Shown piece by piece: positions 1 to 7,957 of a DNA stretch of 39,409 nt. Within the stretch, counting starts at the first letter, position 1. Every line of letters begins with the position of its first letter. Source of the stretch: Streptomyces sp. NRRL B-1347 (lineage in GTDB: Bacteria; Actinomycetota; Actinomycetes; Streptomycetales; Streptomycetaceae); NCBI RefSeq assembly GCF_000720325.1, contig NZ_JOJM01000073.1:1-39409 (forward strand). The letters are read 5' to 3'. The notes beneath the pieces are model-generated. The model was given only the letters and a program-made list of their open reading frames with translations, was not told where the DNA came from and searched no databases. The position numbers and the translations under genes are program-made.

Positions 1-112
1 CCATCTCCGTGGTGATCGGCACACCGGCGGGAAGCCCCTCCAGCGTCGCCACGAGTGCGGGGCCATGCGACTCCCCCGCCGTCAGCCAGCGCAACCTGCC
101 CATCGAACTCAA
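1..112 (-). CDS. aroC: Chorismate synthase, 5' end only (runs off the left edge)
   Basis: Read leftwards, the first codons give [20 protein letters not shown] and then a stretch rich in G, L and P. This contains the chorismate synthase N-terminal signature around GESHG. The enzyme converts 5-enolpyruvylshikimate-3-phosphate to chorismate with reduced FMN, the last common step to aromatic amino acids and to aryl acids such as dihydroxybenzoate or aminobenzoate. A TTG at 112-110 lies five bases after AAGGAG (plus-strand 118-123) and is the best start by spacing; an in-frame ATG at 103 is the alternative. Only about 37 codons are inside the window. Next to it is an alcohol dehydrogenase read the other way. 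I recall Streptomyces aroC usually lying with aroK and aroB, so this may be a second copy, but that cannot be settled here. Confidence 0.85.
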   Translation of the reverse strand, partial: MSSMGRLRWLTAGESHGPALVATLEGLPAGVPITTEM

Positions 113-203
113 CGGTGCTCCTTAGACGTTGTCCCGGACAGACTTGTCGCCGTTCCCCGGCCGAGCCGTCACGATCCTAGCCCGGACGCCCGGGTGCGGA
201 GAC

Positions 204-234
204 GTGCAGCAAGCTGCACCACAGCTTGCTGCAC
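204..234. repeat. Perfect 12-bp inverted repeat between aroC and the alcohol dehydrogenase gene
   Basis: GTGCAGCAAGCT at 204-215 is mirrored exactly by AGCTTGCTGCAC at 223-234 around a 7-base centre. It lies in the non-coding gap between two divergent genes, so an operator is more likely than a terminator. The rest of 113-483 shows no convincing gene. Confidence 0.7.
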
Positions 235-382
235 GAGGCGGTGGTGGCGGACCGCTCGCACCGAAAGGCACGCTGGTTTCCGGGGTTGCCATGTGATCGC
301 TCGACTGGGTCGTTCCGGTGGAGGACGACACTGCCCGCCTTTCCATCCGGTCAATTCGCTGAGAACACCCGGCTGACACGTC

Positions 383-421
383 GACGCAGACGAAGCAGCG
401 GAGTCAGATGACGCAGACGAA
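383..421. repeat. Direct repeat upstream of the alcohol dehydrogenase gene
   Basis: The 12-mer GACGCAGACGAA occurs at 383-394 and again at 410-421, 27 bases apart. The second copy ends 62 bases before the adh start. Two identical copies this close to a start could be regulator half-sites, but function is not shown. Confidence 0.45.
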
Positions 422-483
422 TTGAGGAACGACGCAGCGGCGGTCCGCCCGTCCTCTTTGAGCCAAGGGAAACAGGATCACCC

Positions 484-1530
484 ATGCCCAGCACCCTCGC
501 GCTTTCGCTGCCCGCCAAGGGAGCGCCGTTCACGCCGACCACCATCGAGCGGCGCCCGCTGCGCGACAACGACGTCCGCATCGACATCGGCTTCTGCGGC
601 ATCTGCCACACCGACCTGCACTTCGGCCACGACGACTGGGGCGCAACGCTCTTCCCCCTCGTACCCGGCCATGAGATCACCGGAGTGGTTGCGGAGGTCG
701 GCGCCGCCGTCACCGAGTTCTCGGCGGGGGACCGGGTGGGCGTGGGCTGCATGGTGAATTCCTGCGGGCAGTGTGCCCCTTGCACGTCGGGCGAGGAGCA
801 GTACTGCACCGAGGGTTTCGTCAAGACGTACTCGGCCCGTGACCGCGACGGGACGGTGACGCTCGGCGGCTACAGCCGGTCCATCGTCGTCGCGGACCGC
901 TTCGTCGTGCGCATCCCCGACGAACTCGAACTCGCCGGTGCGGCCCCGCTGTTGTGTGCGGGCGTCACCGTCTACTCACCCCTGTGCCGATGGCAGGCGG
1001 GCCCCGGCATGAACGTCGGCGTCCTCGGCATGGGCGGTCTCGGGCATCTCGGGGTGAAGATCGCCGCGGCCATGGGGGCCGAGGTCACGCTCCTCGGCCG
1101 GTCGCCGGAGAAGAAGGACGACGCGCTGAGGTTCGGCGCCGCACGGTTCGTGGACACTCGCGAGCGCGCGGAACTCGCCGGGCTCGCAGGCCACTTCGAC
1201 CTGCTCGTCAACACCGTGCCCGCCCTGCTCGACGTGGACGCCTATCTGGATCTGCTCGGTCTCGGAGGCACCCTCGTCAACGTGGGCGCACCGGGCGACC
1301 CGGTCGCCTCGTACAACGTGTTCTCCCTCCTGAGCGCCCGGCGCAGCATCGCGGGGTCGTCCATCGGCGGCATGCGGGAGACCCAGGACATGCTCGACTT
1401 CTGCGCGAAGCACGGCATCACATCGGAGATCGAGACGATCTCCGCCGACCGGGTCCCCGAGGCCTGGGAGAACCTGTCCGGCGTCCGCTACCGCTATGTC
1501 ATCGACATCGCCACGCTCGGCGCGCCCTGA
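484..1530 (+). CDS. Zinc-dependent alcohol dehydrogenase (medium-chain, cinnamyl-alcohol-dehydrogenase-like)
   Basis: A 348-aa medium-chain dehydrogenase/reductase, probably a cytosolic NAD(P)H-dependent alcohol/aldehyde oxidoreductase. Catalytic zinc ligands are visible as C41 in the GICHTD motif and H63-E64 in PGHE, with a third candidate Cys in PLLCAG near residue 157. The structural zinc site is the four-cysteine lobe C94, C97, C100 and C108. The Rossmann dinucleotide loop is GMGGLGHLG near residue 180. The length is usual for the CAD/YahK group. The ATG at 484 follows AAGGGA a suitable distance upstream. It converges on the TetR gene, with a large hairpin between them. The substrate is unknown. 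It could act on an aldehyde of the neighbouring polyketide pathway or be a general aldehyde reductase. Confidence 0.88.
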   Translation: MPSTLALSLPAKGAPFTPTTIERRPLRDNDVRIDIGFCGICHTDLHFGHDDWGATLFPLVPGHEITGVVAEVGAAVTEFSAGDRVGVGCMVNSCGQCAPCTSGEEQYCTEGFVKTYSARDRDGTVTLGGYSRSIVVADRFVVRIPDELELAGAAPLLCAGVTVYSPLCRWQAGPGMNVGVLGMGGLGHLGVKIAAAMGAEVTLLGRSPEKKDDALRFGAARFVDTRERAELAGLAGHFDLLVNTVPALLDVDAYLDLLGLGGTLVNVGAPGDPVASYNVFSLLSARRSIAGSSIGGMRETQDMLDFCAKHGITSEIETISADRVPEAWENLSGVRYRYVIDIATLGAP

Positions 1531-1593
1531 CCCCTCGCAGCACACGACTCGCGGCCCACGACGGCACCGGGGGCGCGTGATCGCCTCCTGAAC

Positions 1594-1666
1594 GGACGAG
1601 GCTCCCCGACTGACGGGTCGAGAGGTGAGTGACACCTCTCGAACGAACAGCCCGGGAGCCTCGTCC
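1594..1666. terminator. Nested double inverted repeat between convergent adh and tetR genes
   Basis: An outer perfect 13-bp inverted repeat (GGACGAGGCTCCC at 1594-1606, its complement at 1654-1666) encloses an inner perfect 10-bp one (TCGAGAGGTG at 1618-1627, complement at 1633-1642, 5-base loop). Its position between two gene ends fits a bidirectional terminator. The nesting is unusual and could also reflect insertion of one palindrome into another. Confidence 0.7.
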
Positions 1667-1684
1667 GCTGTGCGCCACGACGTT

Positions 1685-2308
1685 CTAGTGCGTGGCCTTC
1701 GTGGTCATGCCCTTGAGGAGGAGCTGCAGGATCTGCTGCAGCTCCTCGGCCAGCGGTTCGGTTTCGTACGACGGGTTGTGGGCCCATCGGTACAGGGCTC
1801 CGAGGTAGACATCGCGCAGTACGTTGCCGACGCCGATCGGGGACATGTCCGGGCTCAGCTCGCCCTGGCGCACCCCGCTCTCGACGATCTTGGCGAACAC
1901 CTCCGCGACGTGCGGATCCTCAAGGATCGGCCGCCCCGCCTTCACCCATGCGGTGAGCATGGCGGTGGTGAGGCGCGGCTCCTCCTGGTTGATGCGGACC
2001 AGGACCGCCATGCACTCCTGGAGCTGGGCGATCGAACTGGGGGTGAACACGTTGCTGGCGTCGAGACCCGTCACGAGTGCGGCACGCCTCCTGTCTCCCC
2101 AGGCACCGATGATGTCTTCCTTGCGCTGGAAGTAGTTGAAGAACGTTCCGCGCGCCACGTCGGCCCGCTCGGCGATCTCGTCGATGGAGGTGTGGTCGTA
2201 CCCCTTCTCCACGATGAGCTCGACCGCAGCCGAGTACAGGCGCTCCCGGACTCGCTGCTTGTTGCGTTCCCGGCGGCTGACCGGCGGCGTTGTCGCAGTC
2301 GAGTCCAT
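1685..2308 (-). CDS. TetR-family transcriptional regulator
   Basis: A 207-aa one-domain regulator of normal TetR length. The N-terminal helix-turn-helix lies at about residues 33-62, with the pattern T-S-I-D-E-I-A-E-R-A-D-V-A-R-G-T-F-F-N-Y-F that is typical of TetR recognition helices. The remaining two thirds is helical ligand-binding sequence. The ATG at 2308 follows a purine-rich GGAAGGGACGGA ribosome-binding site. It lies 163 bp downstream of the PKS stop, in the same direction, so it may be co-transcribed or use its own promoter. The gap contains an AT-rich stretch near 2445-2470. TetR proteins usually repress neighbouring genes until a small ligand binds; candidate targets are the PKS, the alcohol dehydrogenase or itself. 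The ligand is unknown. Confidence 0.9.
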   Translation of the reverse strand: MDSTATTPPVSRRERNKQRVRERLYSAAVELIVEKGYDHTSIDEIAERADVARGTFFNYFQRKEDIIGAWGDRRRAALVTGLDASNVFTPSSIAQLQECMAVLVRINQEEPRLTTAMLTAWVKAGRPILEDPHVAEVFAKIVESGVRQGELSPDMSPIGVGNVLRDVYLGALYRWAHNPSYETEPLAEELQQILQLLLKGMTTKATH

Positions 2309-2471
2309 TCCGTCCCTTCCTGTGTGGGGTGAGCTCGCGAGGCCCGAACGGCGTGAGCCGACGGCAAGGGGACCCCCGAACCCAGTTGGCCCGTCGGCGT
2401 CCGCGGGACGCTCGGGCCACTGCCAAGCTATCGCATCTGGCGCATATTTTTATACTGAAGTGCAAGTTTTG

Positions 2472-5400
2472 CTACGGCTCCTGCTGCCACGGCTGGCCGA
2501 AACGCGGCGGCGCGCCGTGCGGAGCAAGGCTCTTGGCCAGGCTCGCGACGCTCTCCGGCCCCAACAGACGCCCGGCGGTGACCTCCAGGCCGGGACCGCG
2601 GCGCAGGCGCTGACGGAGCTGGGAGGCCATGAGGGAGTCGAGCCCCAGTTCCCGCAACGACCGCCGCTCGTCGATGTCCGACGCCGCCATGCCCAACAAC
2701 GCCGCGGCGTGCTCAAGAAGCGCCTCCGAGGCGACTCCCCGCTCGGGAGGCAGTGCCGCGGTCTGCTTCAGGGATGTCTCGGGAACGGCGGTTCGCGCCG
2801 GAGCCGACTCCCGCTCCCGGTCGGCGGGAGGTGATGCGACGGAGCGCAGGAGGCCGGTGAGGAAGCCGCCGCCGAAGGGGCCCGTGACCTTCTCGGCCAG
2901 GCCCGCGAACGACGTCGCGCACTGCCCGGCGAGGGCTGAGACGAGCGCGGGCACGTGCGCCAGGGGCCCGCTCGCCCGGGACGGCCGCGCGAGCCGCCGC
3001 AGACGGATCCCGGAGAACCGCGCCAGGACGCGGCGGTCCGGCGCGATCAGGACGGCGTCGGCCCGCAGCGAGGCCCCACCGTCCTCGGGCCGCACGTCGA
3101 CCAGGCTCCAGAAGTCCGGCTCCAGTTCCGCGAAGAACCGCACCGAGTCGAAGGACACGGGGACGTACGCGACGTCGTCGCCCGAGACGGCCCCCGGCCG
3201 GGCCGCCAGGAGCGGCTGGAGGCCCGCCTCCCAGTCGGCGCGGGACAGCGGCCGCGTCAGCCGGACACGGGCCACGGCCTCACCGTCGCGCCGCCACAGC
3301 TGCTCCACGTCCCGGAACGACGCTCCGGACTCGGGGTCGTGGCGCTGCGCGAGTCGCTGGAGGTCCTGCGCACCCAGGTACTCCCGGCAGCGTGCGAGCG
3401 CGGCGTCGAGGGCGTCCGAAGCCGACGGACCGCTGTCGTCGGCGTCCGCCCCGACGACCCGTCCCCAGGCGCAGAACACGGGGTCGGAGGCGCCCCGGAG
3501 CGAGGCCTGCGCCGTGACGGTGCGGGCTTCTCCGGCTTCCCCCCGGTGGCCGTCCAGGGTCACCCGGAGGGTCGTGTCACCGGCCGCTCCGAGGGGTACG
3601 TGGGTGTCGCCGAGCCGCACGTCCCGCAGCGCGAACTGCCGGGTGGGGTCGGCCTCTCGGGCGGTTTCGAGCATCGCCGTGAGATGGACGACGGGCGGCA
3701 CGGGCGCGGCTCCGTGGAGCGCCGCGCCGTCGCCCCGGCCGGTGCTCCCGGCCCATTCCGCGAGGTCGATCCGCCGGACCCGGGAGGCCCCGGACCAGTG
3801 GGCGGCTTCGGCCGCATCGCGCCGGAACTGCACCACGTCCCAGGCGTAGGTGGGCAGCGACGGCACGTGCCGCGGGTCTCCGCCGTACCACCGCCGCCAG
3901 TCCACCCGCCCGCCGACGGCGAAGATCCGTCCGGCGGCCCGGGCCAGTTCGGTGGGTTCGTCCTGGCCCGCGTGCAGGGAGGCCACCGCGAGGTCACCGT
4001 GGTCGTCGCCCAGGGTGTCGTTCATGGGGGCGACGAGAACCGGATGCGGGCTGAGTTCGACGAAGACGCTCTCCGTGGCGAGGGCCACCTCTCGTACAGT
4101 GCCGGCGAACTGCACGGGGCGGCGCAGGTTGTCCATCCAGTAGACGGCCGTCAGCTCCGGGCCCTTGACCTCGCAGCCGTGCACGGTGGAGACCATGCCG
4201 GTCGTGCCGCGCACGGGGGAGAGTCCGGCCAGTTCCTGCAGGAGGTCGTCGCGCAGGGAGTCCATCTGCGGCGAGTGCGAGGCCACGTTCACCTTCACCG
4301 AGCGGCACAGGACGCCGTGCTCCTCCAGTTCGGCCCGGAGGTGTGCGAGGGCCTGCGGGTCACCCGCGAGCACGGTGGTGGTGGGGGAGTTCTCGGCCGC
4401 CACGCACACCGCCCCCTCGTGGGCCTCGGCGTACTGCCGGGCCCGGGCCGCCGACAGTTCGACGACGAGCATGGCGCCCCGGCCCGCCGTGCGCTGCATC
4501 AGGCGGCTGCGTCTGCAGATCACCGCGGCCGCGTCGGCGAGCGACAAGGCGCCGACGACGTGGGCCGCAGCGACCTCTCCCATGCTGTGCCCGACGCACA
4601 GGTCCGGTGTCACGCCGCGCTCGCGCCAGGCGGCGGCGAGTGCCACCTGCACGGCCCACAGGACGGGCTGAACGACGCTCACGTCCTCGGGGAAGTCGTC
4701 GTCGGACGCGAGCCGATCCAGGACCGACCAGCCGAGTTCCCCGGCCACGGCTTGGTCGCACGCGTCGAGGGCGGTCCGGAAGGCGGGCGAGGAGCGGTAC
4801 AGGGAGCGGGTCATGCCCGCCCACTGCGAGCCCTGCCCGGAGAAGGCGAACACGACGCGCTTGTCGCCCGACAGGCCCGCCTCCGCCGTACCGCCGTCGG
4901 GGATCGTCTCGCCCGCGGCGAGGGCGGAAAGGCGCCGCGACAGGGTCTCGTGGTCGTGGCCCACGACCCACAGCCGGTGGGGGTGGGCGTCGCGCCGCGC
5001 GGCCGCGGCGGCGCAGACGTCGGCGAGGCGGTGACGGCGCCCGGGCCCCGAAGGGCCCAGGTAGGCCGCGTACTTCTCCGCCAGGCGACGGAGGGAGCCG
5101 GACGTGCGCGCGCTGAGCACCAGCAGGCAGGGCCCGGCCCCGGTGGCGGGGGAGGGGAGGTCGGGCTCGGCCTCGGGGACATGGGCGCCGACGACCAGAT
5201 GGGCGTTCGTACCGGACAGGCCGAAGGAGCTGACCCCGAGCAGGGCGCGGCCGCCGGCCGGTTCCAAGGGCTGATTGCGCGTCACCACGCGGACCGGGAA
5301 GCCCTCTTGCGCGAGCAGGGGGTGCGCCTCGTCGAGGTGCAGCGACGCCGGTACGACCCCGTGCCGCAGCATGAGCACGGCCTTGATGAGACCGGCCATG

Positions 5401-6482
5401 CCCGCCGTGGCCTCGGTGTGACCGAGGTTGGTCTTGACCGATCCGGTGAGGAGCGGCCGGTCCGCCCGCCGCCCCGGGCCGACCGCATCGGCGAGCGCCT
5501 GGAGCTCCACCCCGTCCCCGACGCGCGTTCCGGTGCCGTGCGCTTCTACGTAGTCGAGTTCCGCGGGTTCGATGCCGGCGCTGCGGCAGGCCTCGCGGAC
5601 CATGGCGGCCTGGCCCGCCACGGCGGGGTGGAGCAGGAGTCCGCTCGCCGCACCGTCGTTGGTGGTCGCGCTGCCGAGCAGTACCGCGCGTACGGGGTCA
5701 CCGTCCCGGAGCGCGTCGTCCAGTCGCTTGAGCACCACCGCGCCCACGCCTTCACTGCGTACGAATCCGTTCGCGCGGGCGTCGCCGAACCGGCAGTGGC
5801 CTTCGGGGGAGAGCATGTCGCCCTGGGAGTAGGCCACGAAGTCGTGCGGAGACAGGATGAGGTTGACGCCCGCGGCGACGCACAGGTCGCTCTCGCCGGT
5901 GAGCAGGCTCTGGCGGGCCGCGTGCACGGCGACAAGGGACGAGGAGCACGCGGTGTCCAGGACGACGCTCGGGCCGCGCAGGTCGAGGGCGTAGGACACG
6001 CGCCCGGCGGTGACGGCGCGCAGTCGGCTCCCCACCAGGCTGCGGACGTCGGGGTCGTGCGGCCGGGGGTCGGTCTCCGCGTACTCCGACGTCGCCTGCC
6101 CGACGAACACGCCGCCGCGGCTGCCCGCGAGCCCGGAGGGGCGTATCCCGGCCGACTCCAGGGCCTCCCACACCACGTGCAGCAGCAGCCGCTGCTGCGG
6201 ATCCATGGCGCGGGCCTCCACGGGCGAGATGCCGAAGAACGCCGCGTCGAAGCCGAAGGGTTCGCTGAGGAAGCCGCCGTGCCGCGACACGGTGCGGCCG
6301 CGGGTCATGGGGGTGGAGTCGTACCGATCGTCCAGGTCGAAGCGGTCGGCGGGGACCGGGGTCACGGTGTCGGCGTTGGCTTCGAGCACGTCCCACAGGT
6401 CATCGACACTCTCGATCCCCGGTAACCGGCACCCCATGCCGACTATCGCGACGGAGGGCGTGTCCGACGGTTCTGTACGCAT
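2472..6482 (-). CDS. Single-module type I polyketide synthase, KS-AT-DH-like-ACP (orsellinate-synthase-like architecture)
   Basis: A 1336-aa PKS. The KS (about 10-430) has C179 in TACSSS, H315 in EAHGTGT and H355 in KTNLGH. The AT (about 540-880) has GQGSQ, S633 in GHSMGE and a VASH motif near 733-736, so malonyl versus methylmalonyl use is not decided. A dehydratase-like region (about 915-1165) keeps a first-motif His near 923, but where the second catalytic Asp of DH domains should sit I read L-Q-P-L-L-A-A-R. The ACP has GLDSL with S1283. No KR, ER or TE is present. Actinobacterial iterative orsellinate synthases such as AviM and CalO5 share this layout and size, so a fully unreduced aromatic product is a reasonable inference. 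ATG at 6482, six bases after GGAG, is preferred over an in-frame TTG at 6494. Codon 20 is TTA (plus-strand 6423-6425), implying bldA dependence. Identity of the product is unproven. Confidence 0.85.
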   Translation of the reverse strand: MRTEPSDTPSVAIVGMGCRLPGIESVDDLWDVLEANADTVTPVPADRFDLDDRYDSTPMTRGRTVSRHGGFLSEPFGFDAAFFGISPVEARAMDPQQRLLLHVVWEALESAGIRPSGLAGSRGGVFVGQATSEYAETDPRPHDPDVRSLVGSRLRAVTAGRVSYALDLRGPSVVLDTACSSSLVAVHAARQSLLTGESDLCVAAGVNLILSPHDFVAYSQGDMLSPEGHCRFGDARANGFVRSEGVGAVVLKRLDDALRDGDPVRAVLLGSATTNDGAASGLLLHPAVAGQAAMVREACRSAGIEPAELDYVEAHGTGTRVGDGVELQALADAVGPGRRADRPLLTGSVKTNLGHTEATAGMAGLIKAVLMLRHGVVPASLHLDEAHPLLAQEGFPVRVVTRNQPLEPAGGRALLGVSSFGLSGTNAHLVVGAHVPEAEPDLPSPATGAGPCLLVLSARTSGSLRRLAEKYAAYLGPSGPGRRHRLADVCAAAAARRDAHPHRLWVVGHDHETLSRRLSALAAGETIPDGGTAEAGLSGDKRVVFAFSGQGSQWAGMTRSLYRSSPAFRTALDACDQAVAGELGWSVLDRLASDDDFPEDVSVVQPVLWAVQVALAAAWRERGVTPDLCVGHSMGEVAAAHVVGALSLADAAAVICRRSRLMQRTAGRGAMLVVELSAARARQYAEAHEGAVCVAAENSPTTTVLAGDPQALAHLRAELEEHGVLCRSVKVNVASHSPQMDSLRDDLLQELAGLSPVRGTTGMVSTVHGCEVKGPELTAVYWMDNLRRPVQFAGTVREVALATESVFVELSPHPVLVAPMNDTLGDDHGDLAVASLHAGQDEPTELARAAGRIFAVGGRVDWRRWYGGDPRHVPSLPTYAWDVVQFRRDAAEAAHWSGASRVRRIDLAEWAGSTGRGDGAALHGAAPVPPVVHLTAMLETAREADPTRQFALRDVRLGDTHVPLGAAGDTTLRVTLDGHRGEAGEARTVTAQASLRGASDPVFCAWGRVVGADADDSGPSASDALDAALARCREYLGAQDLQRLAQRHDPESGASFRDVEQLWRRDGEAVARVRLTRPLSRADWEAGLQPLLAARPGAVSGDDVAYVPVSFDSVRFFAELEPDFWSLVDVRPEDGGASLRADAVLIAPDRRVLARFSGIRLRRLARPSRASGPLAHVPALVSALAGQCATSFAGLAEKVTGPFGGGFLTGLLRSVASPPADRERESAPARTAVPETSLKQTAALPPERGVASEALLEHAAALLGMAASDIDERRSLRELGLDSLMASQLRQRLRRGPGLEVTAGRLLGPESVASLAKSLAPHGAPPRFGQPWQQEP

Positions 6483-6756
6483 GCGCGACTCCAAGCTTCA
6501 CGGCACGGGCAGCGACACAGATGATCGTCACAAACGGGGTTCAAAAATACACTCGCGACTATTTTTCACCTACGCATCGTCGACTTTTGACGAAGCCTTG
6601 GGCCCGGGCAGAGAAAGGCGAATGCTTTAGGAGCCTTCACCCCTTATGCGCCCTGACGGAAACTTGAACCGGCGTCAAGAAATTGAACTTGCGTCCATCA
6701 ATGGCTCCGTGTTTATTCTTGATCCATAGTCGTGCCGGAGAAGTAGGGGGAAGACT
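6483..6756. promoter_or_regulatory. AT-rich divergent promoter region between the PKS and its regulator
   Basis: This gap is far richer in A/T than its surroundings and must hold promoters for both directions. It contains three TTGAAC elements: plus strand 6664-6669 and 6683-6688, and minus strand 6544-6539. The first two overlap a set of TTGA/TCAA palindromes: CTTGA at 6663-6667 faces TCAAG at 6675-6679, and TCAA-gaaa-TTGA spans 6675-6686. The 9-mer TTGAACTTG at 6683-6691 recurs at 23651 in front of the NRPS locus. A weak -35/-10 pair for the regulator could be TTGCGT (6689) and TATTCT (6713). Operator function is inferred. Confidence 0.5.
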
Positions 6757-7785
6757 GTGGATATCGCCCAGCTCGTTCCGCTGATGGGTGATGAGGATCT
6801 GGCGGCCTATCAGTTCCTCGTCACGACCGGCGGATCCACCCTCGACAAACTGGCGAGGGGTCTGGGCTGGGGGCAGGCACAGGCGGCGCGCGTGCTGTCC
6901 AGACTCGGCAGGATGAAACTGGCGCGATCCCGCCTCGAAGGCTGCGACGACTGGATCGCCGTACACCCGGAAACGGTCAGGCGCCAGTACGCCAGGCCCC
7001 TCTCGGGCGTCATCGACGCCTGGCAGGCGCAGTTGGACGGCCTCCGCGAGCAGCTCAACGCGCTCTCCGGCCTGTGCGCCGACGGCACGGAAGGCGGCGG
7101 CCCCAGCCCCGTCGTCACGATCGAGGGCGCGTCCGACATCCGTGCCGCGCTCGAGGACTGCGCTGCACGGTGCGCCGAAGAGGCGTTCGCCGTGCAGTCC
7201 TTGGGGCGGGGCGCCCCGGCTCTGGCACAGAACGCGCTCTGCGCGGACGCCGGACCACTGGGACCGGATGTCAGCGTGCGCGTGCTGCTCCCGCACCTGT
7301 CCCGCTACGACGCGGAGGTGCGCGACTGCGTCGCACGGATCTCGGCGTCGGGAGGCGAGGTCCGGACCACCGCCGCGTCCCTGCCCGCGCTGATCGCCTT
7401 CGACCGCTCGGTCGTCTTCCTGCTGGACGGCGAGGAAGCGGGCAAGGCGCACATGGTGAAGCACGAGGCCTTAGTGGAGTTCATCCTGCACACGGTGGTG
7501 AGCGCCTGGGCGACGAGCGTGGCCTTCCAGGGGACGGGCGGCAACAACCGGATCCCGGAGTGGCTGACCCAGGAGACGAAGACCGCGATCGTTCAGCTGC
7601 TCGCCGCCGGTTACAAGGACGAAGTGGTGGCCCGGCGCCTGGGCATCGGTGTGCGCACCTGCCGGAAGTACATCGCGGAGATGTTCGGCGACCTGGGAGC
7701 GCAGAGCCGGTTCCAGGCCGGCTGGATCATTCGCGACCACATGCTCGTGTCCGACCCGGAGAGGCCCGTGGCCAACACGGCGTGA
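6757..7785 (+). CDS. TrmB/LuxR-type transcriptional regulator
   Basis: A 342-aa DNA-binding regulator. The N-terminal 70 residues look like a TrmB-type winged helix (short helices, then L-A-R-G-L-G-W-G-Q-A-Q-A-A-R-V-L). This is followed by a helical linker with Q-L-D-G-L-R-E-Q-L-N, a middle domain, and a C-terminal LuxR-type helix-turn-helix at about 268-325 (Q-L-L-A-A-G-Y-K-D-E-V-V-A-R-R-L-G-I-G-V-R-T). Such two-domain regulators often sit in actinobacterial secondary-metabolite clusters. The GTG at 6757 follows AGGGGGAA. It is divergent from the PKS and is the obvious candidate activator of it. Codon 239 is TTA (7471-7473), so its translation should need the bldA tRNA and be delayed to development or late growth. 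The ligand, if any, is not evident. Confidence 0.85.
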   Translation: MDIAQLVPLMGDEDLAAYQFLVTTGGSTLDKLARGLGWGQAQAARVLSRLGRMKLARSRLEGCDDWIAVHPETVRRQYARPLSGVIDAWQAQLDGLREQLNALSGLCADGTEGGGPSPVVTIEGASDIRAALEDCAARCAEEAFAVQSLGRGAPALAQNALCADAGPLGPDVSVRVLLPHLSRYDAEVRDCVARISASGGEVRTTAASLPALIAFDRSVVFLLDGEEAGKAHMVKHEALVEFILHTVVSAWATSVAFQGTGGNNRIPEWLTQETKTAIVQLLAAGYKDEVVARRLGIGVRTCRKYIAEMFGDLGAQSRFQAGWIIRDHMLVSDPERPVANTA

Positions 7786-7803
7786 CCTGACGGGGCATCA
7801 CGG

Positions 7804-7827
7804 CCGGTGCCGGTGCCGGTGCCGGTG
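7804..7827. repeat. Four tandem copies of CCGGTG
   Basis: Four perfect 6-bp units lie just after the regulator stop, between convergent genes. This looks like a simple-sequence repeat prone to slippage; no function is apparent. Confidence 0.7.
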
Positions 7828-7868
7828 GCGCGGTCGGTGCCCCGGTCGGCTGAACGCGGGAGAGTGGT

Positions 7869-7910
7869 GCGTTGCCGCATCCGGAAGCGATTCCACGGGT
7901 GCGGCAACGC
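7869..7910. terminator. Bidirectional hairpin terminator between regulator and flavin monooxygenase genes
   Basis: GCGTTGCCGCATCC at 7869-7882 pairs with 7897-7910 with one mismatch, and GGAA/TTCC (7883-7886, 7891-7894) extends the stem inside around a GCGA loop. It lies between the ends of two convergent genes. Confidence 0.8.
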
Positions 7911-7957
7911 CTGGCTCAGCGTCCGGCTCGGCGCTCGGTCGGTGCTCAGCTCCGTGC

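Noticed and set aside
65..376. Plus-strand frame at the left edge
   Set aside because: It is antisense to the start of chorismate synthase and reads through the 204-234 inverted repeat; arginine-rich shadow composition.
2955..6425. Long open frame on the plus strand opposite the PKS (about 1150 codons)
   Set aside because: It is a GC-rich antisense shadow: composition is biased to R, G, V and P with no family motifs, while the minus-strand frame has all PKS catalytic residues.
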